DNA from: Geodermatophilus saharensis
Lineage (GTDB): Bacteria; Actinomycetota; Actinomycetes; Mycobacteriales; Geodermatophilaceae
Direction: 5' to 3'
Length of the DNA: 64,000 nucleotides
Assembly: GCF_900188205.1 (NCBI RefSeq)
Contig: NZ_FZOH01000010.1
Coordinates: 1 to 64,000 of the forward strand
Part shown: one piece after another, positions 8,740-16,002 of the stretch
Position numbering within the stretch: position 1 is the stretch's first letter
Layout: the number at the start of each line of letters is the position of its first letter
Notes under the pieces: model-generated
The model's database searches: none
The model's input: only the letters and a program-made list of their open reading frames with translations
What the model was told of the DNA's origin: nothing
Translations under genes and position numbers: made by a program

Positions 8740-9224
8740 CGGGCCTCCCCTGCCATGCGGTCGGCGGCCAGCCGGACGGCGTCCAGGATCTTCTCGTAGC
8801 CGGTGCAGCGGCAGAGGTTGCCGGCCAGCGCCTCGCGGATCTCGGCGTCGGCGGGCCTCCTGCCCTCGGCCCGCGAGCGGCGGACCAGGTCGTCGGTGGC
8901 CACCAGCAGCCCGGGTGTGCAGAAGCCGCACTGGACCGCGCCGGCCTCGAGGAAGGCCTCCTGGACCGGGTGCAGCTCACCGGGTCCGGCCAGCCCCTCC
9001 ACGGTGCCGACCTCGCGGCCCTGCGCCTGCCCGGCGGCGACCAGGCAGGCGCACACCGGCACCCCGTCGAGGTAGACGGTGCACGAGCCGCACTCGCCCT
9101 GCTCGCAGGCGTTCTTCGAGCCGGGCAGGCCCATCCGCTCGCGCAGCACGTAGAGCAGGCTCTCGCCCTCCCAGACGTCGTCCACCTCGTGCCGGTCGCC
9201 GTTGACGGTGCAGGTCAGGCGCAC
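8736..9224 (-). CDS. Xanthine dehydrogenase, [2Fe-2S] iron-sulfur subunit
   Basis: A 162-residue electron-transfer subunit. The plant-type [2Fe-2S] cysteines are in CEQGECGSC and the later VCAC, and the second cluster uses CGFCTPG and CRCTG. Length fits the CoxS/PucE family. The GTG start (VRLTCTVNG) lies ten bases inside the end of the FAD-subunit gene, and the stop overlaps the Mo-subunit start. It passes electrons from the molybdenum site to FAD. Confidence 0.93.
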   Translation of the reverse strand: MRLTCTVNGDRHEVDDVWEGESLLYVLRERMGLPGSKNACEQGECGSCTVYLDGVPVCACLVAAGQAQGREVGTVEGLAGPGELHPVQEAFLEAGAVQCGFCTPGLLVATDDLVRRSRAEGRRPADAEIREALAGNLCRCTGYEKILDAVRLAADRMAGEAR

Positions 9225-10090
9225 GCCGGGTCTCCCTTCCGGTAGTCGGCCCAGGCCCAGGTCAGCGTCCGGCGGGCCATGACCGAGAGCGCGTGGACGC
9301 GGTAGCGGGCGGTGCCGCGCACGTCGTCGATGGGGGCGGCGGCCCCGGCCACCAGCTCGCCGAAGCGGGCGGCGGTCGCGGGCGGCAGCTCGGCGCGGGA
9401 CTCCCACAGCCCGTCGAGCTCGCCGGCGAGGAACTCCTCGGCGGCGGGAGCGCGGCGCGGCGTCGGCGCGGCCGACCCGATGCCGGTGCCGACCGCGCGG
9501 CGGTCGGGGTGCAGCGCCAGCCCGAACGCCGCGACGGCGATGACCATCGCGTTGCGGGTGCCGATCTTGCTGTACTGCTGCGGGCCCGTGCGCGGGGGGA
9601 TCCGGACGGCGGCGACCAGCTCGTCGTCGGCCAGCGCCGAGCGCTTGACGCCGCGGTAGAAGTCGGCGACCGGGATGCGGCGGGTGCCGCGGACCGAGGC
9701 CACCTCGACCTCGGCGCCGGCGGCCAGCAGCGCGGGGTGGGCGTCACCGGCCGGGGAGGCGGTGGCCAGGTTGCCGCCGACGGTGCCCCGGTTGCGGATC
9801 TGCGGCGACCCGATGGTGCGCGCGGCCATCGCCAGCCCGGGCAGCCGGTCGCCGAGCTCGGTGATCACCCGGGCGTAGGGGACGCCGGCGCCGAGCCGCA
9901 CCGCGCCGTCGTCGGTGCCCCACTGCTGCAGCTCGGGGACCCGGGTGAGGTCGAGCAGCAGCGCCGGGCGCAGCCGGCCGAAGTTGATGCCGACCATGAC
10001 GTCGGTGCCCCCGGCGATGGGGACGGCGTCGCGGGAGGCGGCCCTGGCCTCCAGCGCCTCCTCCCACGTCGCGGGTTGCAGGAACTCCAT
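9215..10090 (-). CDS. Xanthine dehydrogenase, FAD-binding subunit
   Basis: A 291-residue CoxM/PucC-type subunit. FAD contacts are recognisable in AGGTDVMVGI, GSPQIRNRGTVGGNLATASPAGD and KIGTRNAM. The ATG start is preceded by GAGGGAG. It is the first gene of the three-subunit operon, so the promoter must lie in the 88-base gap shared with the divergent deaminase gene. Confidence 0.92.
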   Translation of the reverse strand: MEFLQPATWEEALEARAASRDAVPIAGGTDVMVGINFGRLRPALLLDLTRVPELQQWGTDDGAVRLGAGVPYARVITELGDRLPGLAMAARTIGSPQIRNRGTVGGNLATASPAGDAHPALLAAGAEVEVASVRGTRRIPVADFYRGVKRSALADDELVAAVRIPPRTGPQQYSKIGTRNAMVIAVAAFGLALHPDRRAVGTGIGSAAPTPRRAPAAEEFLAGELDGLWESRAELPPATAARFGELVAGAAAPIDDVRGTARYRVHALSVMARRTLTWAWADYRKGDPACA

Positions 10091-10178
10091 GGGCACTCCC
10101 TCGTGCGGTGTGGGGACGGTCACGGTAACGCCGTCGCGTTCCGGGGAGGTCGCACCTCGCGGCGGGCAGGATGCGTCC

Positions 10179-11552
10179 GTGGAGACCACTGCCGACCTGC
10201 TGGTGCACTCGGCCGAGCTGCTGGCCACCGTCGACGACGACCGGCGCGAGATCGCCGGCGGGTGGGTCGCCGTCACCGGAGGGGTGGTGAGCGGGGTGGG
10301 CGGCCCCGGGGACCCGCGGCCCGGCGCCGTCCGCGCGGTGGACGCGCGCGGCTGCCTGGTGACGCCGGGGCTGGTCAACACCCACCACCACCTGTACCAG
10401 AACCTCACCCGCTCCTTCGCCCCGGCGCTGACCGGCGGGCTGTTCGACTGGCTGGTCACCCTCTACCCGCTGTGGGCGCGGCTGGACGAGGAGGCCGCGT
10501 ACACGTCGGCCTACGTCGGGCTCACCGAGCTGGCGCTGGCCGGCTGCACCACCTCCACCGACCACCTCTACGTGCACCCGCGCGGCGCCGGGGACCTGAT
10601 CGGCGCCGAGGTGCGGGCGGCGCGGGACCTGGGGGTGCGGTCGCAGTTCACCCGCGGCTCGATGTCGCTGTCGGTCAAGGACGGCGGGCTGCCGCCGGAC
10701 TCCGTCGTGCAGGACGACGACGAGGTCCTGGCCGAGTCGCAGCGGCTGGTGGAGGCCCACCACGACCGCTCGCCGCACGCGCTCACCCGGCTGGCGCTGG
10801 CGCCCTGCTCGCCGTTCAGCGTGTCGACGTCGCTCATGACGCGCACCGCCGAGCTGGCCGAGCGGCTCGACGTCCGGCTGCACACCCACCTCGCCGAGAC
10901 CCGCGACGAGGACGCGTTCTGCCTCGAGCGCTTCGGCCGCCGTCCGGTCGAGTACCTGGCCGACGTCGGGTGGATGTCCGACCGGGTGTGGCTGGCGCAC
11001 GTGGTGTGGCCCTCGGCCGACGAGGTGACCCGGCTGGGCGCCGCGGGGGTCGGGGCGGCGCACTGCCCGTCGTCGAACATGGTGCTCGGCAGCGGGCTGG
11101 CGCCGGTGGCCGAGCTGCGGGCGGCCGGGGCGCCGGTCGGGCTGGGCGTGGACGGGTCGTCGTCGGCGGACGCGGCGTCGCTGTGGCTGGAGGCCCGCAC
11201 GGCGATGCTGCAGGGCAAGCTGCGGCACGGCGCGGGGTCGTTCACCGCCCGCGACGCACTGGAGATCGCCACCCGCGGCGGCGCGGCGTGCCTCGGGCGC
11301 ACCGGCGAGATCGGGCAGCTGTCGGTGGGCGCGTGCGGCGACCTCGCCGTCTGGCCGCTGACCGGGCCGGCCTTCGCGGGGGCGCTGTCGGACCCGGTGG
11401 AGGCGTGGCTGCGCTGCGGGCCGGTGGCCGCGCGGCACACCGTCGTCGGCGGGCGGTTCGTGGTGGAGGACGGCGTGCCCGTGCACCCGGCGCTCGACGA
11501 GCAGCTCGCCGTCCACCGCCGGGTGTCGCAGCGCATCCAGGCTCCCTTCTGA
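10179..11552 (+). CDS. 8-oxoguanine / guanine deaminase, amidohydrolase family
   Basis: A 457-residue metal-dependent deaminase with NTHHHLYQN (metal HxH), HLAETRDED, LAHVVWPS, and VGLGVDGSSSADAASLW near the catalytic aspartate. The NTHHHLYQNLTRSF and DHLYVHPRG segments look most like 8-oxoguanine deaminase; guanine deaminase activity is an alternative. Either makes urate or xanthine and feeds the adjacent dehydrogenase and allantoin genes. The start GTG (VETTADLLVH) was chosen because the frame upstream enters the divergent promoter region. Confidence 0.85.
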   Translation: METTADLLVHSAELLATVDDDRREIAGGWVAVTGGVVSGVGGPGDPRPGAVRAVDARGCLVTPGLVNTHHHLYQNLTRSFAPALTGGLFDWLVTLYPLWARLDEEAAYTSAYVGLTELALAGCTTSTDHLYVHPRGAGDLIGAEVRAARDLGVRSQFTRGSMSLSVKDGGLPPDSVVQDDDEVLAESQRLVEAHHDRSPHALTRLALAPCSPFSVSTSLMTRTAELAERLDVRLHTHLAETRDEDAFCLERFGRRPVEYLADVGWMSDRVWLAHVVWPSADEVTRLGAAGVGAAHCPSSNMVLGSGLAPVAELRAAGAPVGLGVDGSSSADAASLWLEARTAMLQGKLRHGAGSFTARDALEIATRGGAACLGRTGEIGQLSVGACGDLAVWPLTGPAFAGALSDPVEAWLRCGPVAARHTVVGGRFVVEDGVPVHPALDEQLAVHRRVSQRIQAPF

Positions 11553-11588
11553 GCGTGCACTTCCGCGGAAGTGCTCGGCTAGAGGGAG
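11542..11588. terminator. Palindromic terminator, copy 1 of the GTGCACTTC family
   Basis: GTGCACTTC and GAAGTGCTC surround CGCG (11555-11576), with one mismatch. Outer CTCCCT and AGGGAG extend the stem. It overlaps the deaminase stop and precedes the convergent TetR stop, so it probably terminates both genes. Confidence 0.65.
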
Positions 11589-11592
11589 TGGC

Positions 11593-12228
11593 TCAGCCCT
11601 GACCCGGGACGCCGACGAGGGTCCTGACGGCGGGCCCGACGTCGGCCCAGGCGTCCCGCCACGGGAAGCCCGGCTTGTTGATCCGCAGCGAGACCGCGCC
11701 GTGGAGGAGCTGCCAGAGCAGGATCGTGGTCGCCCGGGCGTCCCCGGCGGGGAGGTGCTGACCGCCCTGCACGGCCTCCTGGAGGTCACCGGCTGCGGCC
11801 TCGATCAGTGCCCGGCCCGGGACGCCGCCGTCGGGCAGGTCGAGTGCGGGCAGCACCCGGCCCTCGTAGAGGACCTTGTACCGGCCGGGTGAGCCCAGGC
11901 CGAAGGCCAGGTAGGCGCGGGCGAGGGCCAGCACGCGCTCCACCGGGCCGCCGCTGCCGGCCTGGCTGCGGGCGACGTCCCGCTCGAGGTCGGAGAACAG
12001 CCGCTCGACGACGGCGCGCAGGAGCGCGCTCTTGTCCGGGAAGTGCAGGTACAGCGAGGGCGGCGTGACACCGACGGCGTCGGCGACCGAGCGGATGGAG
12101 ACGGCCTGCTCGTCGCCCGACTCGGCCAGCAGCGTCGCAGCGGTGTCGACGATGCGCTCCCGCAGCTCTCCGCCCTGGCCCCGCCGCGCTCGCCGTCGCC
12201 GCTGTCCGTCGGGTCCTGTCGAAGTCAC
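11593..12228 (-). CDS. TetR-family transcriptional regulator
   Basis: A 211-residue protein. An arginine-rich N-terminus is followed by a TetR helix-turn-helix (about residues 22-68: RERIVDTAATLLAESG, then TPPSLYLHFPDKSALL) and a C-terminal ligand domain of the WHG type (LLWQLLHGAVSLRINKPGFPW). It is divergent from the darcynin-like gene, with two short palindromes in the 69-base gap, which suggests it represses that gene and itself. The inducing ligand is unknown. Confidence 0.9.
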   Translation of the reverse strand: MTSTGPDGQRRRRARRGQGGELRERIVDTAATLLAESGDEQAVSIRSVADAVGVTPPSLYLHFPDKSALLRAVVERLFSDLERDVARSQAGSGGPVERVLALARAYLAFGLGSPGRYKVLYEGRVLPALDLPDGGVPGRALIEAAAGDLQEAVQGGQHLPAGDARATTILLWQLLHGAVSLRINKPGFPWRDAWADVGPAVRTLVGVPGQG

Positions 12229-12250
12229 TTGACGGATCCTAGGACGGCCC

Positions 12251-12285
12251 CGATAACTTATCGAGCGTTAACCTAACGACCGATA
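12251..12285. promoter_or_regulatory. Operator region between the TetR gene and the darcynin-like gene
   Basis: CGATAA-C-TTATCG (12251-12263) and CGTTA-ACC-TAACG (12266-12278) are adjacent perfect palindromes. The second is the core of a longer imperfect inverted repeat, TATCG...CGATA, spanning 12259-12285. The region is AT-rich compared with its surroundings and lies in the divergent promoter, as expected for TetR control. Confidence 0.7.
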
Positions 12286-12297
12286 GGAGAACACGCC

Positions 12298-12648
12298 ATG
12301 TCCCGGACCTTCACCGTCGTGGCCCTGGTGACCCTGGCTCCCGCGTGGTTGCGGATGACCCGCACGGAGCGCGAGGAGTTCAACGACGAGCACGTGGCGC
12401 CGGTCCTCGCCCGGCACGCCGGGCGCGTCGGCATGCGCCACGTGGACGTCGAGGCCTTCACCGGCACCTGCTCCGACGTCCTGATCTTCACCACGGACGA
12501 CCTGGCGGCGTTCGCGTCGCTGTGGGACGACCTGCGGGACACCCCGCTGTTCGCCCGGCCGCTGCTCGAGGTCGTCGACGTGCTCGTCGGCCTGGACGCG
12601 GAGTGGGTCCGCCGGCCGGATCCGGCGCCCCTCGCGGCGGGGGTCTGA
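12298..12648 (+). CDS. Darcynin-like protein
   Basis: A 116-residue protein beginning SRTFTVVALVTLAPAWLRMT. I recognise it as similar to the small darcynin family, named but functionally uncharacterised. The compact alpha/beta pattern (RHVDVEAFTGTCSDVLIF, then LWDDLRDTPLFARPLLEVVD) suggests a ferredoxin-like dimeric barrel that might bind a small ligand; that is inference. The ATG is preceded by TAGGAGA. Divergent TetR control is likely. Family assignment is moderately sure. Confidence 0.75.
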   Translation: MSRTFTVVALVTLAPAWLRMTRTEREEFNDEHVAPVLARHAGRVGMRHVDVEAFTGTCSDVLIFTTDDLAAFASLWDDLRDTPLFARPLLEVVDVLVGLDAEWVRRPDPAPLAAGV

Positions 12649-12688
12649 CCGGTGTCCGCGAGCCCCCCGCCCGGGCGAGTGTGAGCCT

Positions 12689-12728
12689 CCTCTGACCGTG
12701 CACTTCCGCGGAAGTGCACGGTCAGAGG
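12689..12728. terminator. Palindromic terminator, copy 2 of the GTGCACTTC family
   Basis: A perfect 40-base palindrome: the shared core (GTGCACTTC-CGCG-GAAGTGCAC) with CCTCTGACC and GGTCAGAGG added outside, giving an 18-base stem around CGCG. It lies between the convergent darcynin-like and egtE genes and contains the egtE stop codon, so it can end both transcripts. Confidence 0.8.
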
Positions 12729-13852
12729 GCGGCGGCGAGGGCCTCGAGCTCCTCCACGGTGCCGTCGACGTGCGGCGACACCCGCAGCACCGGGCCGGTC
12801 ATCTCCCCGGGCGCCCGCTCGGGGCCGGCCGCGGTGGTCACGATGCCGTGCTCGGTGAGCAGCCGGGCGCGGGTGGCGACGACGTCGACGCCGTCGGGCG
12901 GGCGCAGCGTGGTGGTGGCCGTCGGCTCGTCGACCGGCTCCACCACCCGCCAGCCGCCGGCGCCGTCGAGCACCTGCCGCCCGGCCCGGCCCAGCGCGGC
13001 CAGCCGCTCGCGGACCCGCTGCGGCCCGGCGGCCAGGTGCTCCCCGACCGCCAGCACCAGCCCGATCCGGCCGGCGACGTGCGCCTCGCCGCTCTCCAGC
13101 GCCCGCAGCGGCGGGAGATCGGCCGGCGCGGGCAGCGCCGGCACCAGCTGCGCGGCCACCGCCGGGCGCACGCAGAGCAGACCGACCCCGCGCGGCCCGG
13201 CCAGCCACTTGCGGGAGGTCGAGTAGACGACGTCGGCGCCGAGGTCGACGTCGACGTGGCCCAGCGACTGCGCCGCGTCGAGCACCAGCGGCACGCCGTG
13301 CGCCCGGCACAGCGCCGCGACCTCCGCGGCCGGCTGCACGACGCCGCGGTGGCTGGCCAGCTGGGTCAGGTGCACGAACCGCGGCGGGTCGGCGGCCAGC
13401 GACCGCTCCAGCGCCGCCAGGTCGGCCCGGCCGTCGCCGTCGACGGCCAGCGGCTCGAGCGCCAGGCCGGCCGCGCGCAGCATCGCCGCGTTCGGCGCGT
13501 ACTCGCCGGGCAGGCAGGCCACCCGGGCGGCGGGCCCCAGCGGCCAGGCCGCCAGCAGCGCCGCGAGCGCGGCCTGCGCCGACTCGACGAAGACGACGTC
13601 GGCGGCGGCCATGCCGACCAGCCCGCCGATGACGCTGCGCCCCTGCTGCAGCAGGTCGCCGGCGGTCGCCTCGGCCACGTAGCCGCCGAGCTCGGCCTCG
13701 TGCCGCGCGTGGTGCGCGACCGCCTCGAGCACCCGGTTGCTCTGCCGGCTGCACGCGGCCGAGTCCAGGTGCGTGCCGGCCGGCCGCGGGCGGGCGGCAC
13801 GCCAGGAGCCGGCGAGGTCGGCGTGCGGCAGGCGGAGGTCGAGCGCGGTCAC
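12722..13852 (-). CDS. egtE: Ergothioneine biosynthesis PLP-dependent C-S lyase EgtE
   Basis: A 376-residue class V aminotransferase-fold enzyme. The N-terminal HLDSAACSRQS and HARHEAELGGY blocks are characteristic of EgtE, which cleaves hercynylcysteine sulfoxide to ergothioneine. The PLP lysine is in STSRKWLAGPRG, and LVLDAAQSLGHVD carries the PLP-contacting aspartate. The other egt genes are not in this window, so it is an orphan here. It lies directly downstream of the ECF sigma/anti-sigma pair. Start GTG: GGGAGG lies just upstream, and a TAGCGT overlapping the anti-sigma stop sits seven bases before the start. Confidence 0.85.
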   Translation of the reverse strand: MTALDLRLPHADLAGSWRAARPRPAGTHLDSAACSRQSNRVLEAVAHHARHEAELGGYVAEATAGDLLQQGRSVIGGLVGMAAADVVFVESAQAALAALLAAWPLGPAARVACLPGEYAPNAAMLRAAGLALEPLAVDGDGRADLAALERSLAADPPRFVHLTQLASHRGVVQPAAEVAALCRAHGVPLVLDAAQSLGHVDVDLGADVVYSTSRKWLAGPRGVGLLCVRPAVAAQLVPALPAPADLPPLRALESGEAHVAGRIGLVLAVGEHLAAGPQRVRERLAALGRAGRQVLDGAGGWRVVEPVDEPTATTTLRPPDGVDVVATRARLLTEHGIVTTAAGPERAPGEMTGPVLRVSPHVDGTVEELEALAAAL

Positions 13853-13862
13853 CCCTCCCACG

Positions 13863-14651
13863 CTAGGACAGCTGCCCCCGGGCGACGGAGAGGCCGGAGT
13901 GCGCGGGGTCGCCGTCGAGCGGCTCGACCGAGACGTCGACCACCGGGTACTCACCCAGGTCGAGACCGGCGGGGAGCTGGAAGTCCTCGGTGCCCGGGCG
14001 GACGACACCCAGCGGCACCAGCCCGGTCACCGACTCGGTGAGCAGCCACGCCTCGTAGTAGCCCTCGGGCGGGGCGTCGGCGGCGAGCTCGACCCGCAGC
14101 ACGCGGGTGCCGTCCTCCCGCTCGACGACGGCCGCGCTGCCGGAGGCGCCACTGTCCTCCAGCGGGTCGAGCACCGCCTCGGCCACAGCGACGCCGTCGT
14201 CGTCCCGGCCGGACAGCGCCACCGCACCCGCCCCGATCCCGAGCCCCACGACCAGCGCCGCCGCGGCGGCGAGCAGCAGGCGGGACCGGCGCGGCCGCAG
14301 CGGCACCACCGGCGCGACCGGCCCGGGCTCCGGGCGGGCGGCGGGGACCAGGGGCGCGGGTGGGACGTCGGGCACCGGGTCCGCGGGCGGGGCCGACGCC
14401 GCCACGACGCCGGGGCGTGGGGCCGTCGCGACGCCGGTCGCGGCGGCGATGCCGGCCCACAGCGCCGGCGGGGGCGCGACCGGCGGGCCGGGGTCGGCCA
14501 GCTCGGGCACGGCCAGCACGTCGACGGCGCGGCGCAGCCGGGACACCTCGCCGGTGCAGGACGCGCAGCCGGCCAAGTGCGCGGCGGCGTCGTCGGGCAG
14601 CGGCTCGCGGAGGGCGGCCAGCGCGAGCTCCTCAGGCGTGCAGTGCGGCAC
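13863..14651 (-). CDS. Anti-sigma factor, RskA type with zinc finger
   Basis: A 262-residue single-pass membrane protein. The N-terminal zinc-binding HxxxCxxC is HLAGCASC (about residues 25-32) and should hold the sigma factor. A proline-rich linker leads to one transmembrane helix near 124-146 (LLLAAAAALVVGLGIGAGAV). The extracytoplasmic RskA-like domain has EAWLLTESVTGLVPLGVV and VSVEPLDGDPAHSG. The GTG start overlaps the end of the sigma gene by 20 bases. Release would come by regulated proteolysis, as known for the family. Confidence 0.88.
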   Translation of the reverse strand: MPHCTPEELALAALREPLPDDAAAHLAGCASCTGEVSRLRRAVDVLAVPELADPGPPVAPPPALWAGIAAATGVATAPRPGVVAASAPPADPVPDVPPAPLVPAARPEPGPVAPVVPLRPRRSRLLLAAAAALVVGLGIGAGAVALSGRDDDGVAVAEAVLDPLEDSGASGSAAVVEREDGTRVLRVELAADAPPEGYYEAWLLTESVTGLVPLGVVRPGTEDFQLPAGLDLGEYPVVDVSVEPLDGDPAHSGLSVARGQLS

Positions 14652-15228
14652 CGTCCACCTCCAACCGGTCTCGCAGGCGCTCCAGGGTGCGCCGGATGTG
14701 GCTCTTGACCGTCCCCAGCGGCAGGCCGGTGCGCTCGGCGATCTGCGTGTGGGTGAGGTCGGCGAAGAACGCCAGCTCGATGATGCCGCGCTGCGGCTGA
14801 CCGAGGCGGTCCAGCTCGCCGAGCAAGAGGACGCGGTCGGCGACGGTGGCGTCGACCGGGGCGGGACCGGCGACGGGTGACTGCGCCTCGGCGAGCGCGG
14901 CCTCCGCGGCGCGGCGCTGCCGGTCCCGCCGCGCCCACGTGTCGGCGATCTTGTGGCGGCAGACGCCGGTCAGCCAGGCCGGCAGCGGGCCCTGCTCGGG
15001 CCGGTAGCCGGCGCGGCCGGTCCAGGCGGAGACGAAGACCTGCTGCGTGACGTCCTCGGCGTCGGGGCCGGGACCGAAGGCGCGCACCGCCATGCCGTGC
15101 ACCCGGGCCGCGTACCGCTCGTAGGCCCAGGCCAGCGCCTGCTCGTCGCCGGCCGCGAAGCGGCGGGCGACCTCGTCGTCGTCGGGCTCGGCCGCGCCGT
15201 ACGGCGCCGGCTCCGCCACGGTGTCCAC
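14632..15228 (-). CDS. ECF RNA polymerase sigma factor, SigK-like
   Basis: A 198-residue group 4 sigma factor with only regions 2 and 4. Region 2 (about 25-95) includes YERYAARVHGMAVRAFG, DAEDVTQQVFVSAW and WLTGVCRHKIADTWARRDR. Region 4 (about 130-190) includes IIELAFFADLTHTQIAERTG and GTVKSHIRRTLERLRDRL. The RskA-type partner overlaps its 3' end. The start GTG is supported by a TAGGGT element exactly seven bases upstream, consistent with a leaderless mRNA; a second GTG lies three codons in. Likely targets include its own operon and the DUF4397-sortase genes (inference). Confidence 0.9.
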   Translation of the reverse strand: MDTVAEPAPYGAAEPDDDEVARRFAAGDEQALAWAYERYAARVHGMAVRAFGPGPDAEDVTQQVFVSAWTGRAGYRPEQGPLPAWLTGVCRHKIADTWARRDRQRRAAEAALAEAQSPVAGPAPVDATVADRVLLLGELDRLGQPQRGIIELAFFADLTHTQIAERTGLPLGTVKSHIRRTLERLRDRLEVDGAALHA

Positions 15229-15235
15229 CCGGCCG

Positions 15236-15241
15236 ACCCTA
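15236..15241 (-). promoter_or_regulatory. -10 element for the sigma/anti-sigma operon
   Basis: On the minus strand TAGGGT is followed by seven bases and then the GTG start of the sigma gene. This spacing puts the transcription start on the start codon. TAGGGT is a common actinobacterial housekeeping -10, so basal expression may not need the ECF factor. Confidence 0.5.
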
Positions 15242-15267
15242 GGCGACCGGCGCCCCGCCCGGGATGG

Positions 15268-15318
15268 CCTCCCTGCAGGGTCCCGCTGCGAGCGTGCGAG
15301 CAGCGGGGGGCAGGGAGG
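15268..15318. repeat. Two-storey hairpin with conserved loop, copy A
   Basis: The outer stem is CCTCCCTG/CAGGGAGG (15268-15275 with 15311-15318). The inner stem is CCCGCTGC/GCAGCGGG (15282-15289 with 15300-15307), and the loop is GAGCGTGCGA. It lies between the sortase stop and the sigma promoter and probably terminates the sortase transcript. The same architecture and loop occur at 31468-31518 and 31662-31709. Confidence 0.75.
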
Positions 15319-15329
15319 TCCTTCGACCG

Positions 15330-15989
15330 TCACGGCGCCGGCTCCGCCACGACGACGACGTTGTCGCGGTAACCGCCGACCTCGGGGAGGAACGGTCCGC
15401 CACAGGTGACCAGGGTCAGCCGCGGCGGCCCGTCGCGGCGGAACAGGACGTCGACCGGCAGCGCCTGCTTGTCCAGCAGCTCGCGGGAGACGACCCGCCA
15501 GCGGGTGACGGCGCCGGCGGCGTCGGTGACGACCACCTCGTCGCCGGGCTCGACACCGCGCAGCGCCGCCATCGCCCCGAGCCCCTGCTCGGCGTCGTCG
15601 ACGTGCCCGGCGACCACCGCCGAGCCCGGCGCGCCGGGCGCCGGGCCGAAGCGGTACCAGCCGGCCCGCCCGACGTCGTCGGGGAGGGCCATCTGCCCGT
15701 CGGGAGCGGTGCCCACCGGGTCGACGGGGGCGTCGAGCCCGCGGGCCGGGACGGCGACCCGCGCCGGCGGCACGACGGCGGGGGCGGGGCTCGGCGCGGC
15801 GTCGCGGACGGCCACGGCGGGGGCGGGGCTCGGTGCGGCGGGCGGTCCGGCGGGCTGCGGCGCGGGCGCGCCGAGCACCTGCTCGACCGGGGCGCCCGCC
15901 GCCGCCGGGGGGCGGGACAGCACCCACACCGCGGGCGTGCCCACGGCGAGGGCCAGGCCCAGGACCACCCCGGCGGCAGCGGGTCGCAC
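15330..15989 (-). CDS. Class F sortase
   Basis: A 219-residue membrane-anchored transpeptidase. It has an N-terminal helix (about residues 6-26), a Pro/Ala-rich linker to about 85, then the sortase domain with catalytic His129 (VVAGHVDD), Cys196 (LVTCGG) and Arg208 (YRDN). The short extracellular domain with an N-terminal anchor matches actinobacterial class F enzymes, whose roles are poorly known. GTG start with GGGAGGA upstream. It follows the DUF4397 gene by 13 bases, making that protein its probable substrate. Confidence 0.88.
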   Translation of the reverse strand: MRPAAAGVVLGLALAVGTPAVWVLSRPPAAAGAPVEQVLGAPAPQPAGPPAAPSPAPAVAVRDAAPSPAPAVVPPARVAVPARGLDAPVDPVGTAPDGQMALPDDVGRAGWYRFGPAPGAPGSAVVAGHVDDAEQGLGAMAALRGVEPGDEVVVTDAAGAVTRWRVVSRELLDKQALPVDVLFRRDGPPRLTLVTCGGPFLPEVGGYRDNVVVVAEPAP

Positions 15990-16002
15990 GTCGGTCCTCC
16001 CG

